The notes beneath the pieces were generated by a model, which saw nothing but the letters and a program-made list of their open reading frames with translations, had not been told where the DNA came from and did not search any database. Both the position numbers and the translations under genes were made by a program. 35,299 nucleotides of DNA from Nostoc sp. XA010 (GTDB lineage Bacteria > Cyanobacteriota > Cyanobacteriia > Cyanobacteriales > Nostocaceae), in contig NZ_JAIVFX010000045.1 of assembly GCF_020829625.1 (NCBI RefSeq), forward strand, positions 1 to 35,299. The letters run 5' to 3'. Positions 18,456 to 28,100 of the stretch are shown in pieces; the first letter of the stretch is position 1, and each line of letters opens with the position of its first letter.

Positions 18456-19409
18456 TTACTCTAATAAAGCTTCAATTTGCCCTAACAACTTCTCTAAAAC
18501 TTTTGCTTTATTAGGATCTTCCCAGACTTTAGCTTGCTTAACTCGCTGATAGGCTTCCTTCATCCGATTAGTCAGAATATTCGGCTGAGAAGACTTAGGA
18601 GGTTGAACTGATTGAATGTAACTTTTGATATCTCTAACTGAAAGGTTTTCTTCAATAGTTTTCACTAGAAGTTGATGTCGCTGATCTTCGTCTTTCAATT
18701 GAGCGATGATACGGGCTTTGGTATATTCTAGTTGTCCTTGGCGCAAAATTTCTAGAACATCTTTAGGTAAATTTAGTAAAGGTAGGCGATGACTACGAAA
18801 ACTGTCTGGAGTCACCCTACCTATTACTGAAAATATCTTTTCTAGCATTTCCCATTGGTTACGAACAACGTTGTTCGTAATTTCTGTTTTTTGCTTTTGG
18901 AGGTTAGCAATATGATTGAGTAGGGAAATAACTTCTCCTTGAGAGCATTCCAAGCGGATAGATAGCAGTTGCAAAATAGCTTCAGTTTCCTCAACCGGAT
19001 TTAAATCTTCCCGTTGCAAATTTTCGAGGAGGGCGACTTGGAAAGCATCTTGGTCATTAAGATGGCGAATAATAACCGGAACTTGTTCTATTCCAAGAGT
19101 TTGAGCAGCACGGTAGCGACGTTCACCAGCAATCAATTCATAATTACCGGATTCTAGCGGTCGGACAAGCAGTGGCTGCAAGATACCATGTTCACGAATA
19201 GAAGCAACTAGGCTTTCCATTCCTTGAATTGAAAAATAACGCCGAGGCTGATGAGCAGCTAGGTGAATTTGAGTTATTAATAAAGATTGTTCAATAGATT
19301 GATTTTCCGAGAGTTGAGGATTATTGGTAACTCCTACTAAGTCAAGGAATTGTCTTGTTTTATTCGGAAATTCCATTTCATCTGCCATTGACAAGCGCCG
19401 CTTCGCCAT
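18456..19409 (-). CDS. parB: ParB-like partition protein
   Basis: I take the ATG at 19409, which begins MAKRRLSMADEMEF, 1 bp after the parA stop and behind AGGAGT; an upstream ATG at 19457 lies inside parA. This gives 317 residues. The ParB/Srx N-terminal domain shows box I AGERRYRAAQTLG and box II LLENLQREDLNPVEETEAIL, the CTP-binding/clamp region. The central helix-turn-helix and a C-terminal helix follow. ParB binds parS sites and partners ParA to segregate the plasmid. A perfect 22-bp palindrome (18859-18880) lies inside the coding region and encodes TNNVVRN. The helix-turn-helix part is less typical than the N-terminus, so it may be a diverged plasmid-type ParB. Confidence 0.92.
   Translation of the reverse strand: MAKRRLSMADEMEFPNKTRQFLDLVGVTNNPQLSENQSIEQSLLITQIHLAAHQPRRYFSIQGMESLVASIREHGILQPLLVRPLESGNYELIAGERRYRAAQTLGIEQVPVIIRHLNDQDAFQVALLENLQREDLNPVEETEAILQLLSIRLECSQGEVISLLNHIANLQKQKTEITNNVVRNQWEMLEKIFSVIGRVTPDSFRSHRLPLLNLPKDVLEILRQGQLEYTKARIIAQLKDEDQRHQLLVKTIEENLSVRDIKSYIQSVQPPKSSQPNILTNRMKEAYQRVKQAKVWEDPNKAKVLEKLLGQIEALLE
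18859..18880. promoter_or_regulatory. Perfect 22-bp palindrome inside parB, candidate parS
   Basis: Eleven bases TTACGAACAAC (18859-18869) are followed directly by their exact reverse complement GTTGTTCGTAA. The sequence is CG-containing and GC-balanced, unlike a chance AT-rich palindrome. ParB-type proteins bind palindromic sites of similar size in or near the par operon. I see no second copy in the window. Confidence 0.45.
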
Positions 19410-19410
19410 A

Positions 19411-20163
19411 TTACTCCTGTTCTGCCATTGATCTGGCGATTTCTTGATAAGGTTCAATCAATTTTCTTTCTGTGCTATACCGATGGATTGGTTGACGTGC
19501 CAAGTTAGACTCTGGAAACTGAACAGACTTAGGAACCGGTTCAAAAATTTTGACCCCAGGAAGTTTAGTTTTAAGAGTTTTGAGAGCATCTTGGGTCGTG
19601 AGTGTACGGTCTGCCATTGTAGGCAAGACTCCTAAAATTTGCAAATTGGGGTGAGTGTCTTCATCACGAAGACTTTCGATAGTTTCCAATAATTGTCGTA
19701 AGCCTTCCAAAGCAAAGAACTGACATTGAACGGGGATCAAGACTGCATCTGCTGCCATTAGTGCATTTAGAGTCAACATACCTAAGCTAGGTGGGCAATC
19801 AATGAGGATATGAGCAAATTCTTGCCGTAAAGGGTTCAATTTCTTTCTCAGGATTCGGCTATTATCTGCCGAGGTCAAAATTTGCTTTTCTCCAGATGCT
19901 AGAGATATGTCAGCCGGAATCAGCTTGATTCCGTACTCGGTGTCAATAATAGTTTCAGATGCGCTCTGTTTACGATCTGTAAGTACTTCATAAGCAGTCA
20001 TCTGCCCTGGCTGAATCTTAATTCCTAGACCTGTGGTTAAATTCCCTTGGGGATCAAAGTCAACTACAAGGCAGGAGGAACTTTCTGCCAGCAATCCACT
20101 TAGTGCGATAGTAGAGGTTGTCTTGGCTACTCCTCCCTTTTGATTAGTAACTGCGATAATCAT
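19411..20163 (-). CDS. parA: ParA-family partition ATPase
   Basis: The 250-residue product has the deviant Walker A box KGGVAKTT at 9-16, with the signature lysine, in MIIAVTNQKGG. The A' motif is VVDFDPQGNLTTGLG and Walker B is HILIDCPPSLGMLTLNAL. There is no N-terminal HTH extension, so it is a short (type Ib-like or chromosomal-like) ParA that probably does not regulate its own operon alone. ParA forms nucleoid-bound gradients that move ParB-parS complexes. It is the first gene of the parAB pair, and the parB ATG follows 1 bp after its stop. Its start codon has only a weak A-rich Shine-Dalgarno. Confidence 0.94.
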   Translation of the reverse strand: MIIAVTNQKGGVAKTTSTIALSGLLAESSSCLVVDFDPQGNLTTGLGIKIQPGQMTAYEVLTDRKQSASETIIDTEYGIKLIPADISLASGEKQILTSADNSRILRKKLNPLRQEFAHILIDCPPSLGMLTLNALMAADAVLIPVQCQFFALEGLRQLLETIESLRDEDTHPNLQILGVLPTMADRTLTTQDALKTLKTKLPGVKIFEPVPKSVQFPESNLARQPIHRYSTERKLIEPYQEIARSMAEQE

Positions 20164-20327
20164 ATTTTCTTAGTACTATGCGATTTTTGATGAAAAAACA
20201 TATATATATTAGTTACAGAATGAACTGATTCTATGACAATTTAAGTAGACCGCAAAGATTTTCACAAGTTTTACAACAAAGTAATGAAAAACTAATGCTC
20301 TAAATTGCTTGTTACCTAAAAAGCTAA
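20164..20327. promoter_or_regulatory. parA upstream region
   Basis: This 164-bp AT-rich stretch must hold the parAB promoter (minus strand). It contains TAGTACTA (20171-20178), a run of alternating TA (about 20200-20210) and an inverted pair AGAAT/ATTCT with a 6-nt spacer (about 20218-20233), which could be an operator. No strong -10/-35 pair is claimed. Confidence 0.35.
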
Positions 20328-21017
20328 CTATACTTTCGTTCTAGCGATGAGGAGCGATTTAGTGAAATAAATTGGCGGTTAAAATACACTCATTTTCCAA
20401 AGTTCAGGAAAGAAAGTTCTGATGAAGTCTATCGAGCGATCGTCCAAGCCACCTAAACAATAGCTCATTTCCTAACGACCAAAGCCCTTCTTCTTGATCT
20501 TGTTGCTTATAAACCAGTAGAGAAACAGCAGCCAACCTCTCAGCCTGACATTACTCCCAGTGTTGAGCTGCCGTCAGTTGAGCAGCCAGCCCAAGCAGAG
20601 GTAATATCTCCTTTAAGGTCAAAGACAAACGCTGCTGAAAAACCGCAACATTTAGAGAAAAGTAAAGCCAAACATACCTCTGCTGACAAGAGAAAATCCA
20701 AATTACCGCAACAGCCTAAGCAACAGGGTCAATTGACAAAGAGCGATGAAGAAGAAGAGTTAGCGCCAGAACGCTGTCAACATATCCAGTTTTTGGACTG
20801 CGATAAACAAATGGGGCGCGTGGTATTCGAGTGTTGGCACTGTCAGCAGGGAATAATTAGCGAGTTTACTGGGGAACCAGTAATGGGAGAATACAAAGGT
20901 CATCCTTCACTAATTCAGGTGAAAGTCCAATGTCCTAATTGTGAGCAGACGGCGATTAGATTAACAACGGGTCAGGTGGTTTCAACAACAGCGATTCCTT
21001 CACCTTGGCAGCAATGA
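20328..21017 (+). pseudogene. Broken ORF with C-terminal zinc ribbon
   Basis: One frame reads like protein from 20328 to 21017, with a single in-frame TAA at 20454-20456. Before it comes KYTHFPKFRKESSDEVYR; after it TIAHFLTTKALLLDLVAYKP, then a proline/glutamine/lysine-rich linker, then a zinc-ribbon-like domain with CWHC and CPNC pairs. No usable start is visible upstream. A TTG at 20733 would give a 94-residue protein with the zinc ribbon only, which may be what survives. The stop fits a CAA-to-TAA change. Function unknown. Confidence 0.5.
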
Positions 21018-21068
21018 TGGCACACACCAAGATCAAAAGTGATTGGTGAAAGATATTTACAACCAATA

Positions 21069-21584
21069 ATGCAAAAGCTGAGATTTTTACCCTCAATAAT
21101 AACTGCACTAACGGCACTGGCACTAACTAGTTGCAGCACTACTACTGCTGAACAGTATGAAGCTACAGCGCTCACCAGTTACACTTGGCAAGTTAAATAT
21201 GCGGATAACCTAACTAGTCAACCACAGCCACGAATTGAAACTTTTACTACCACTTCAGTGTTGAATCGGAATGGATTGAAACCGCCAGGAGCAGTTATTG
21301 GCCCAGATGACCGAGGGTTATGGTGGCCTACTTTACCGCCGCGACCAAGTGTCGATGAAGTTGAACAACGTAAAAAATCTCAAGAAGAGGCAGGCAAACC
21401 TGAATTGCTCAAAGATGTAAAGTATAAACTGACCTATGGAATGGGTAATACTCAGAACACGCTACCTACGAACTATGAAGTTTATCGGCAAGTAGTAAAA
21501 GCTTACCCTCAAAAAACTCCTTTGGCATTGACTTTGGGTGTGAATGATAATTCAGTTGAGAAAGCTGAACCTGTAAGCAAGTAG
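21069..21584 (+). CDS. Predicted lipoprotein of unknown function
   Basis: Starting at the ATG at 21069 gives 171 residues with a textbook lipoprotein signal: MQKLR, a hydrophobic core to residue 20, and lipobox LTSC with C22. A GTG at 21039 would add ten residues before the signal and is less likely. The mature part is hydrophilic, with a conserved-looking GPDDRGLWWPTLPPRPS segment and a charged coil. It should be exported and lipid-anchored. Unusually for a plasmid core region, it sits between a zinc-ribbon remnant and the actin-like par operon. No family is recognised. Confidence 0.65.
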   Translation: MQKLRFLPSIITALTALALTSCSTTTAEQYEATALTSYTWQVKYADNLTSQPQPRIETFTTTSVLNRNGLKPPGAVIGPDDRGLWWPTLPPRPSVDEVEQRKKSQEEAGKPELLKDVKYKLTYGMGNTQNTLPTNYEVYRQVVKAYPQKTPLALTLGVNDNSVEKAEPVSK

Positions 21585-22001
21585 TAACGCACTCGTTACA
21601 TAGTCAGCAAGAAGTTAAAGATCAAGACTGAATTGCTTTTCAACAATCTTATTGACAGTAAAGTATAAATCAAAGAGTCAGCGATGATCTAAATTAATTT
21701 CTGCTACGTTGATAAAAAAGATTTCAGAAATTCTTGGTGGGGGTCACATAGGAGCTATATATACCCCAACAATAGCTCAACACTTTGATGATATTTTGAC
21801 CCCTATATAGGATGCATATAGGTGCTAAATGGGGTATATCTGACTAGCTAAGATTTTGTACCCCACTTAGCCCCCAAGGGGATATGATAAGCTTTTGAGG
21901 CTGGAGAAAAAGGGATAGTTATTTTATTCTTTTCTACCTCTGCTTCTCCAAATCATCTGAACAGATAATTTTCACAAATTAAAGTGTATTACTTGGAGCC
22001 T
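21585..22001. promoter_or_regulatory. Repeat-rich upstream region of actin-like par operon (candidate centromere)
   Basis: This 417-bp gene-free region contains three copies of TACCCCAxxTAGC: 21762-21776 (with two extra bases), 21824-21836 (inverted, GCTAAATGGGGTA) and 21859-21871. It also has TGGGGGTCACATAGGAGCTA and related GACCCCTATATAGG and CATATAGGTGCTA units. In actin-type (type II) partition systems the centromere parC is a repeat cluster upstream of parM, so this is a good candidate site for the small protein encoded at 22972. Confidence 0.5.
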
Positions 22002-22961
22002 ATGTCAAACATTCACACCTTGCAAAAAATTTTTCCTGCGGGTTTCGATAACGGTTACGGAAGTCTCAAACTTTTAGTCGAAGGGTTTGAAGTAGTTCGT
22101 GTCCCAAGCTATATAACCAATGCCGAGATGGAAGATGTTCCAGGGCGTGTAGTTTTTAACGGCAATGCTTACACAGTTGGAGAGTCAGCTTACCGTACAG
22201 GAAATTATTTTGACCGGAACACCGATAATAATGAAAATAAAGTCAATAATGCGTTGTTGACTTTATTGGGTGCATTGGCACATCTACCACACCGTAAGGC
22301 TTGGCACTTAAAATTAGTCGTCAGTTTACATGATGTCGGTCTGGCTGAAGAATTACAAAAAGTACTAAATGGAGAATATCAGCCAATACTTGCTGGCAAA
22401 CAATCAGATGTAAAAGTTGAAGTCCTGAAAGTCGTACTAGAGGGAATGGGTGCATTGTTTGGGCATCCACTACCGAAAAAGCTAACCATTTTAGACTTTG
22501 GCAATGGTACGACTTTGTATTCTCGTTACAACCGGGGTCAGCGAGAAGTTCACACTGCTTACCCCATCGGTGTAGAAGTTCTCATCGATGATATCACCCA
22601 AAAAATGAAACATTTAAATGGCGGAAAAATCGGAGATCCATCCAAAATCCGATTTTGTTTGGAAATGGGGCATACCCGATACAGCCGTGACATCGATATC
22701 AAAGATGTATACACTACTTGTTTAAAAGATTGGTATGAAAAATACTTGAAGAAAGTGGTGAATTTAACACTTGATGCCAAGCACCAGGGGGATGAAATCT
22801 GGGCGATTGGTGGAGGCTGCCTCTTACCAGGATTTAAAAAGCTGTTGGAGAAAAACGGCTTCAAAATCTTGGACAATCCGGTAGAAGCCAATGTCTCTGG
22901 GCTTTTAGAGATGGCAAAAACTATTATGAGCAAGAACCCAACTACTACATCTCTTAAGTGA
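22002..22961 (+). CDS. ParM/StbA-type actin-like ATPase
   Basis: With ATG 22002 (GGAG three bases upstream; GTG 21984 is an alternative) the product has 319 residues, typical of plasmid actin-like proteins. It has the phosphate-1 motif FDNGYGSLK (D16, K23), phosphate-2 LDFGNGTT with D165, and the adenosine motif AIGGGCLLPG (G270-272). These proteins polymerise with ATP and push or pull plasmid copies apart, bound to the DNA through a small ParR adaptor. The small ORF 10 bp downstream is the likely adaptor, and the repeat region upstream the likely centromere. This would be a second partition system beside ParAB. Confidence 0.88.
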   Translation: MSNIHTLQKIFPAGFDNGYGSLKLLVEGFEVVRVPSYITNAEMEDVPGRVVFNGNAYTVGESAYRTGNYFDRNTDNNENKVNNALLTLLGALAHLPHRKAWHLKLVVSLHDVGLAEELQKVLNGEYQPILAGKQSDVKVEVLKVVLEGMGALFGHPLPKKLTILDFGNGTTLYSRYNRGQREVHTAYPIGVEVLIDDITQKMKHLNGGKIGDPSKIRFCLEMGHTRYSRDIDIKDVYTTCLKDWYEKYLKKVVNLTLDAKHQGDEIWAIGGGCLLPGFKKLLEKNGFKILDNPVEANVSGLLEMAKTIMSKNPTTTSLK

Positions 22962-22971
22962 AGTTATAACA

Positions 22972-23262
22972 ATGGCAGATAAAAAAGACTTAGCACCGGA
23001 AAAAGTTCGCCTCAAAGATAATTACCGAGAGCGCATATTTGCGGAATCGCAAAAACTAGATAAAAGTTACCTGGACACAATTTACTTTATAGTTGATTGC
23101 TATTTTGTTTTCATCAAGGCTGGATTACCTGCACAACATATAGCAAACACTCCGATTAATACTGAGTCAAACCAACTCACCTCAAGAAGTTCAACTCCAT
23201 TTCCAGAGGAGAAAGAAGAAGATTCTTCAGGGGAAACATTCAGCCTTAATTTTGATTTGTAA
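22972..23262 (+). CDS. Small partner of the actin-like ATPase, candidate ParR-like adaptor
   Basis: This 96-residue ORF starts 10 bp after the ATPase stop. The N-terminal half is basic and helical (KVRLKDNYRERIFAESQKL, then YLDTIYFIVDCYF). The C-terminal half is a disordered acidic tail with EEKEEDSSG. That is the architecture of ParR-type adaptors: an N-terminal DNA-binding domain and a C-terminal tail that contacts the actin filament. No sequence family is recognised, so the role rests on size, position and composition. Confidence 0.6.
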   Translation: MADKKDLAPEKVRLKDNYRERIFAESQKLDKSYLDTIYFIVDCYFVFIKAGLPAQHIANTPINTESNQLTSRSSTPFPEEKEEDSSGETFSLNFDL

Positions 23263-23336
23263 CCGTCAAAGGAAGTTGACAACAGTAAAGAAGGGGGATT
23301 AGCCTGTGCCATTCCATCTGTGAGAGCTAATTCATC

Positions 23337-23369
23337 AGCGTAGGCGTAGCCCGCCGCAGGCATCGCTTA
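23337..23369. repeat. Nostoc-type dispersed repeat unit
   Basis: AGCGTAGGCGTAGCCCGCCG followed by CAGGCATCGCTTA is, from memory, a very common short dispersed repeat of Nostoc/Anabaena intergenic regions. It is far more GC-rich than its surroundings and lies in the 130-bp gap between convergent genes. Confidence 0.55.
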
Positions 23370-23392
23370 CTTATGTTCATGTCAGCACAAGG

Positions 23393-24163
23393 TTATTCTT
23401 CCTCCTCCTCCTCGTCATATTCATAATCTGCATAATCCTTTCCATGCTGCTCGTACCAAAGGCGTTCTTCCTCTTGAGCCGCCTCTCGCTGTATCCTTTT
23501 CCGCTCTGCCATCTCTGCTTCTAAGCGTTCTTGCGCTAATTTCTCCTTCTCAATTCTTTCTTTCAAAAGCCTTTCTCGCTCTTGGGTTTCTTGTTCTACC
23601 CTCTCCCTCTCAAGTCTGATTAATCGCTGCTCAACTCGTCCACAGTAAAAATCCAAAGCCTTACCCGTCGCGGCTCCGGTACAGGTACCACCCACTAGAA
23701 AGATGAGTCCAGTTTTCCAGCCTTCAATCGGGCCACCGCTCCACTGCAAACTTTTTTGATTGAACCACACCAGCACAGAAAAGACAGAAATTCCAACTAT
23801 TGTATTGATCAGAGCGAAAATTCTCGGTGTCATTTCAGTCTGGCGGAGAATTAGCCACTGTCCCAGCCAGAGTATTGCACCAAAAATCACCGCAGCAATC
23901 CCGCTCATGACAGCATTATTTGGATATCTGAACGGATCTAATGTCATGTTAATAATCAATGGCACAAATATCAGCGCAGAGAGCAAAAAGCCAATGAATA
24001 AGCCAGCAACACTTATCAGGCTCCAGTAGCGACCAAGATAACCGAGGCGGAATTCTAGTATCCACTCTTGTACGGGAAGCATTGTAATGTAAAACGCGAT
24101 CCCTGCACTGACGTAATCGAGCATTGGCAGTTGTTTTACCTTTATATTTAGCGTATTTGGCAT
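23393..24163 (-). CDS. Multi-pass membrane protein with charged coiled-coil tail
   Basis: The 256-residue product has about four membrane segments: near 18-38, a long one near 48-72, near 85-108 and near 115-135. A glycine-rich hydrophobic stretch follows (TGLIFLVGGTCTGAATGKALD). Residues 175-245 form a strongly charged, continuous coiled coil (ERVEQETQERERLLKERIEK) and end in an acidic tail YEYDEEEEEE. The cytoplasmic coil suggests a tether for another protein. No family is recognised. It is last in a minus-strand run after the TPR gene and the polymerase-like gene. A membrane anchor for plasmid or conjugation machinery is possible but unproven. Confidence 0.65.
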   Translation of the reverse strand: MPNTLNIKVKQLPMLDYVSAGIAFYITMLPVQEWILEFRLGYLGRYWSLISVAGLFIGFLLSALIFVPLIINMTLDPFRYPNNAVMSGIAAVIFGAILWLGQWLILRQTEMTPRIFALINTIVGISVFSVLVWFNQKSLQWSGGPIEGWKTGLIFLVGGTCTGAATGKALDFYCGRVEQRLIRLERERVEQETQERERLLKERIEKEKLAQERLEAEMAERKRIQREAAQEEERLWYEQHGKDYADYEYDEEEEEE

Positions 24164-24303
24164 AACCGTGCCAAAACGGACAAGAAAGATGCTAACCTAA
24201 GACGGATTGAAGCAATGATTGATTACTGAAAGGTTTCTCGCTTCCTGCGATCGCAGAAAGAAATGAAAAAAGAATTTAATTTGTAGCCGCTCGACAAAAG
24301 TGG

Positions 24304-25068
24304 TTACTTTTTCGATTTGACTATCCTACTTTCAACCCCAAACAAATCTTTGTAAACTTCATGATCTCGAAAAAGCTCCATAATCAAGCTCCGAGTAAAA
24401 GCACAGTAAATCATATTCCCTCGCGCCTCATACAAACCAAAAGCTTTAAATAAATCTTTTTTAGCGCCCTCAATATTGCCCAGATGGAACCTGACTATCC
24501 CTCGTCCACAGTATGCTTCTGCACAATCAGCATCTAGAGATAATACTTTTTCTAAATCAAAGAGTGACTTTTCTAATTCCCCAGATAAAAAATAAATATT
24601 CGCCCTATTTATATAAGCTGATAAACAGTTTGGGTCAAGTGAAATTATTTGATTGTAATCTAAGATAGCTGCTGGGTTGTCACCAGTTAGATTTTTATAT
24701 GTATCAGCGCGATTCAGATAAGCTTGGACTAAATTTGGATTCAGGGCGATGGCTTTAGTGTAATCTTCAATCACCTTGGAGAATTCTGATTTATGACAGA
24801 TTTTTGATCGAGCTAATCCTCGATTATTATAAGCTTCAGCAAAGTTCGGATTCATTGACAATGCATTATCGAAAAGCTGAATCGCACCTTCATACTTTTC
24901 GATTTGAAACTGAATCATCCCTATAGTATTGTGAACTTCGGCAAAATTAGGATAGAAATAAAGTGCATTTCTGAAGCACTCCATCACTCCAGATAAGTTT
25001 CCTGATTTGAGATGCTCCATTCCTTTGTCATACCACAATTGCCCTTGTTCTACATCAATGTCTTCCAT
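24304..25068 (-). CDS. TPR repeat protein
   Basis: The ATG at 25068 (MEDIDVEQGQLWYDKGMEHL) gives 254 residues. TTG and GTG codons just upstream are weaker starts. About six consecutive 34-residue tetratricopeptide repeats are visible, with the usual G/Y/A/P positions (NFAEVHNTIGMIQFQ, NFAEAYNNRGLARSK, NLVQAYLNRADTYKN, NCLSAYINRANIYF, DCAEAYCGRGIVRFH). TPRs are protein-protein scaffolds. It lies 81 bp downstream of the polymerase-like gene on the same strand, so co-transcription is likely. The partner is unknown. Confidence 0.85.
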   Translation of the reverse strand: MEDIDVEQGQLWYDKGMEHLKSGNLSGVMECFRNALYFYPNFAEVHNTIGMIQFQIEKYEGAIQLFDNALSMNPNFAEAYNNRGLARSKICHKSEFSKVIEDYTKAIALNPNLVQAYLNRADTYKNLTGDNPAAILDYNQIISLDPNCLSAYINRANIYFLSGELEKSLFDLEKVLSLDADCAEAYCGRGIVRFHLGNIEGAKKDLFKAFGLYEARGNMIYCAFTRSLIMELFRDHEVYKDLFGVESRIVKSKK

Positions 25069-25149
25069 TAATTCCACCAAATATTCTCTGTTTTAATTTA
25101 GAATTTCTTAAATATTCATCGACTCGGATATTTAGCTGAGTCAGTTAAC

Positions 25150-28100
25150 TTATCCTTGTATTTCTAATTCTTGACTTTTATTTTTCGCTAATATTTTATC
25201 TATCTGACTATTAGCATCCTCAAAAGTTTGTAATATCTGTGGAGTTACTTTATTAGTCTGCACCTTGCCAGATTGCAAGTTTAAAATTATCTCCCCATTT
25301 TTCTGCAAAATAGTTAAATCTCTCTGCTGGGTATTGAAAGCCAAGTCATAAGTCTTTCCTTGAACTTGAGTGCCATTTTCATTAGACTTACCCCAGACCA
25401 TGCCAATCCTTTGAGCAATTTGAGTCAACCGACTGATGGCTTCAAGCTCAAATGTATCCTGATTCATTACTGTCAACGCTGACTCTGATAATTGCTCACC
25501 AGCTTTAAACCCATTTGCCACTTCTACAATGCGTTTTTTGTAATTTTCCGACTTCCCTAACTTATCTGCGGCATTATACCAATTTCTCAAGTCATCAATA
25601 GTGACTGTCGGGAGCTTCTCTACACTTAGAGGTTCGGTTTTCGCACTATTACTAATGTCTGGTGTAGAAGGAGTAGCGGAGAGGAATGGAGTTATAGATT
25701 GGTTAGGTGGGGATTGTGCTGTTTGTTCTGGTGGTTTCAAAAACTGCGGTCGTGTGGCAAGGGAGTTAACTTTTTGTTGATAGTCACTATCCGTTTCAAT
25801 AATTCCCCCGAATTTCTTGGTCATGCTCGACAAAGTTTTGGCAGGGATGGAGCTATCAACCAAGTTAAATACCGCTAGACCTTTCTTAGTTTCCCTAATG
25901 ACATCTTCGGGTGGGACTTGGGAATATACAACATTTTGCTTCTTTAGCCATAAGGTTACAGATTCAACTTTGTGATTGTCAACAGCCAAGCCCGTGACTC
26001 CCAGCTTTTTGTTTGATTCTGTAGAAAATAAGAAAGTAGAACGCTCTTTAATATGATGTAGAATTGGCTCACTACTATCAATCATCTGCTGTTGTTGAGG
26101 GTTAACTGATTGAGTCCCAAAAGCCTGAAATTCCTTCGTCCATTTCTGGGGATATTCAACGGTCTTAGGGTCAATTTGAGCGCAAATAACAGAAAAGTTA
26201 CTTTCAATAATAGTGGGTGCGTGTGTAAGTTGTCCGGTTTTGAGTAGTCCAAGCTGTCTGAGCGCGTCTTTGTCTTTTTTAAAGTGCAACACTCCCAAGG
26301 GTTCACCATTCAAAAATACAGCATCTCTAGTTTTAGAAGCTGAGGTTTCGATAGTCAGTTTTCGGTAATCTTGATCATTAAATGTCTGACCAGAAAAATC
26401 ATAAAAGTTAATTTTATTGATTTTGAGAAGGTTCCCATTGGGAGATTCACCCAGAACAAAAGCCTGATCTCCTGTTTCAGAGATTGACGTGAGCTTTAAT
26501 TTTAGGAGATTACCATTTTTTAAGTAATCAACTTGTTTTAACTGCTGGACAGAATCGCTGTCTAACTCCCCTAATGTTTTACCATCTAACTTAATTTTTA
26601 CTGTTTTATCAGGAATCGGCACAGTGCCAAATTCTAAATTTACCGGTTCGGCGTTAAAAACAAGTCCTGCATAAGAGAAGTTCTTGAGTTCACGGATAGT
26701 AATTTCAACCGGTTCGTTTCCTGGTAGCCCAATAGTTGCTTTGGCGGTAGCAGGTTCTACTCCAACCATACAAGAGAGCGCTTTCGTACCAATGGGAAGC
26801 TGTCCAGTTCTTGTCTCCAGCATGGCGAATTCTTTATATTCGCCGTCACTATCCTGTACAAATAAGAGTCTGGAAACGTGGCGTTCGTGTCCCGGTGGGT
26901 GGTGGCTAGCTCTAATTTCTATCGCGTGTTTTTCGGTGGGATTCCAATCTCGACCCAAAAATTGATTCGCTTCATTATTTAATGTGACTAACTTCGGTTC
27001 GCTAAATTGCAGTTTCTCCAAGCGGGAGATAATCTCATTGGGGAAAGCAGCGAAAGCAAAATTGGAAACTTTTTTAGCGTGAGCTTGGGGGTTTGCGTTT
27101 TCTTTTCTTGCAACTTCGAGTTCATCCTGGCGGGATGCACAGATGTTCCAAGCTGCTGCGGCAGATGCAAGTTTTTCTGACTCTGGGATAGAGGCATAAA
27201 ATGCTTCAGCTGCATCATTTGCCAAGGCAAAGAGTAGTTTAGTTTGGCTTCTGGTAAGTTCTGGTTTTAGTTCTAATAGTTTAGCCCCCTGCGTGGTCAT
27301 CCCCGCATTGAGGTTATGGTCAGTTACAGATTGTTGGCTAACTGTCCCCAGGTTGCGGTAAGCAGGTTTTCCATCTTCCCTTACCTCGCCATTAATTTGT
27401 GCGACTGCCAATAATTTATGAGGGCGTTCACTGTTTGTAAATTTAATTTCATCTAAGCGAATATTAAGTGTCTGGGCTTTCCAGATTAGGGGATGCCCGT
27501 AACGAGTTAGATTGGTAATTTCCAGTTTGCAAGACTGTGGAGTTTGCACTATTGCGGATGGCCCTTTCTCAGTTTCACGCCGTTGAGACATCCGAACCGC
27601 AGCGTTGAATTTCAGATCGAACTCGTATTTGGCGGCGATCGCTGCAAATTTCTGCTGTGGTGTAAATTCTACTCCTTTGAACAAGTCTTTAAACTGGACT
27701 ATGGGACGCGATTCTAACTGTGATTCTTGGAAATATTTATTAGTTTGGCTAATCAATAATTCTACTGGTGAGTAGCCCTTTGGTGTTATACCTGTGCTTA
27801 AATAAACTGAACGCGACTTTTTATCTTTAATATAGTTAACATCACGATACAAGTAGCGGTTGTTTTCCCTGATTTTATCCATTTCAGGTTTTTTAGCACT
27901 TTTGAATAAATCAACCGCTATTTGGTTTTGATAACACCCCTCCTCAATCATACTTCGATACATCAAGCGGTTTACATCCATCGCCTGCTGAATATTTTCT
28001 GGGGTTCTTTCATCCAAAGCAAGTTCAACAACCCCTTGCATATAAGGCTTGTATTCTTCTCGAATTAACTTTGGCTCTTTCTGGCGTTCTTGCTCAAACA

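Noticed and set aside
22559..22933. Minus-strand ORF opposite the actin-like gene
   Set aside because: The plus strand carries ATPase motifs across the whole interval.
24245..24256. 12-bp palindrome as an operator of the membrane-protein gene
   Set aside because: Its core is an ordinary HIP1 octamer, so no specific regulatory role is supported.
26082..27230. ORFs in other frames of the polymerase-like gene
   Set aside because: They are short, lack start signals and sit inside a 1260-codon frame.
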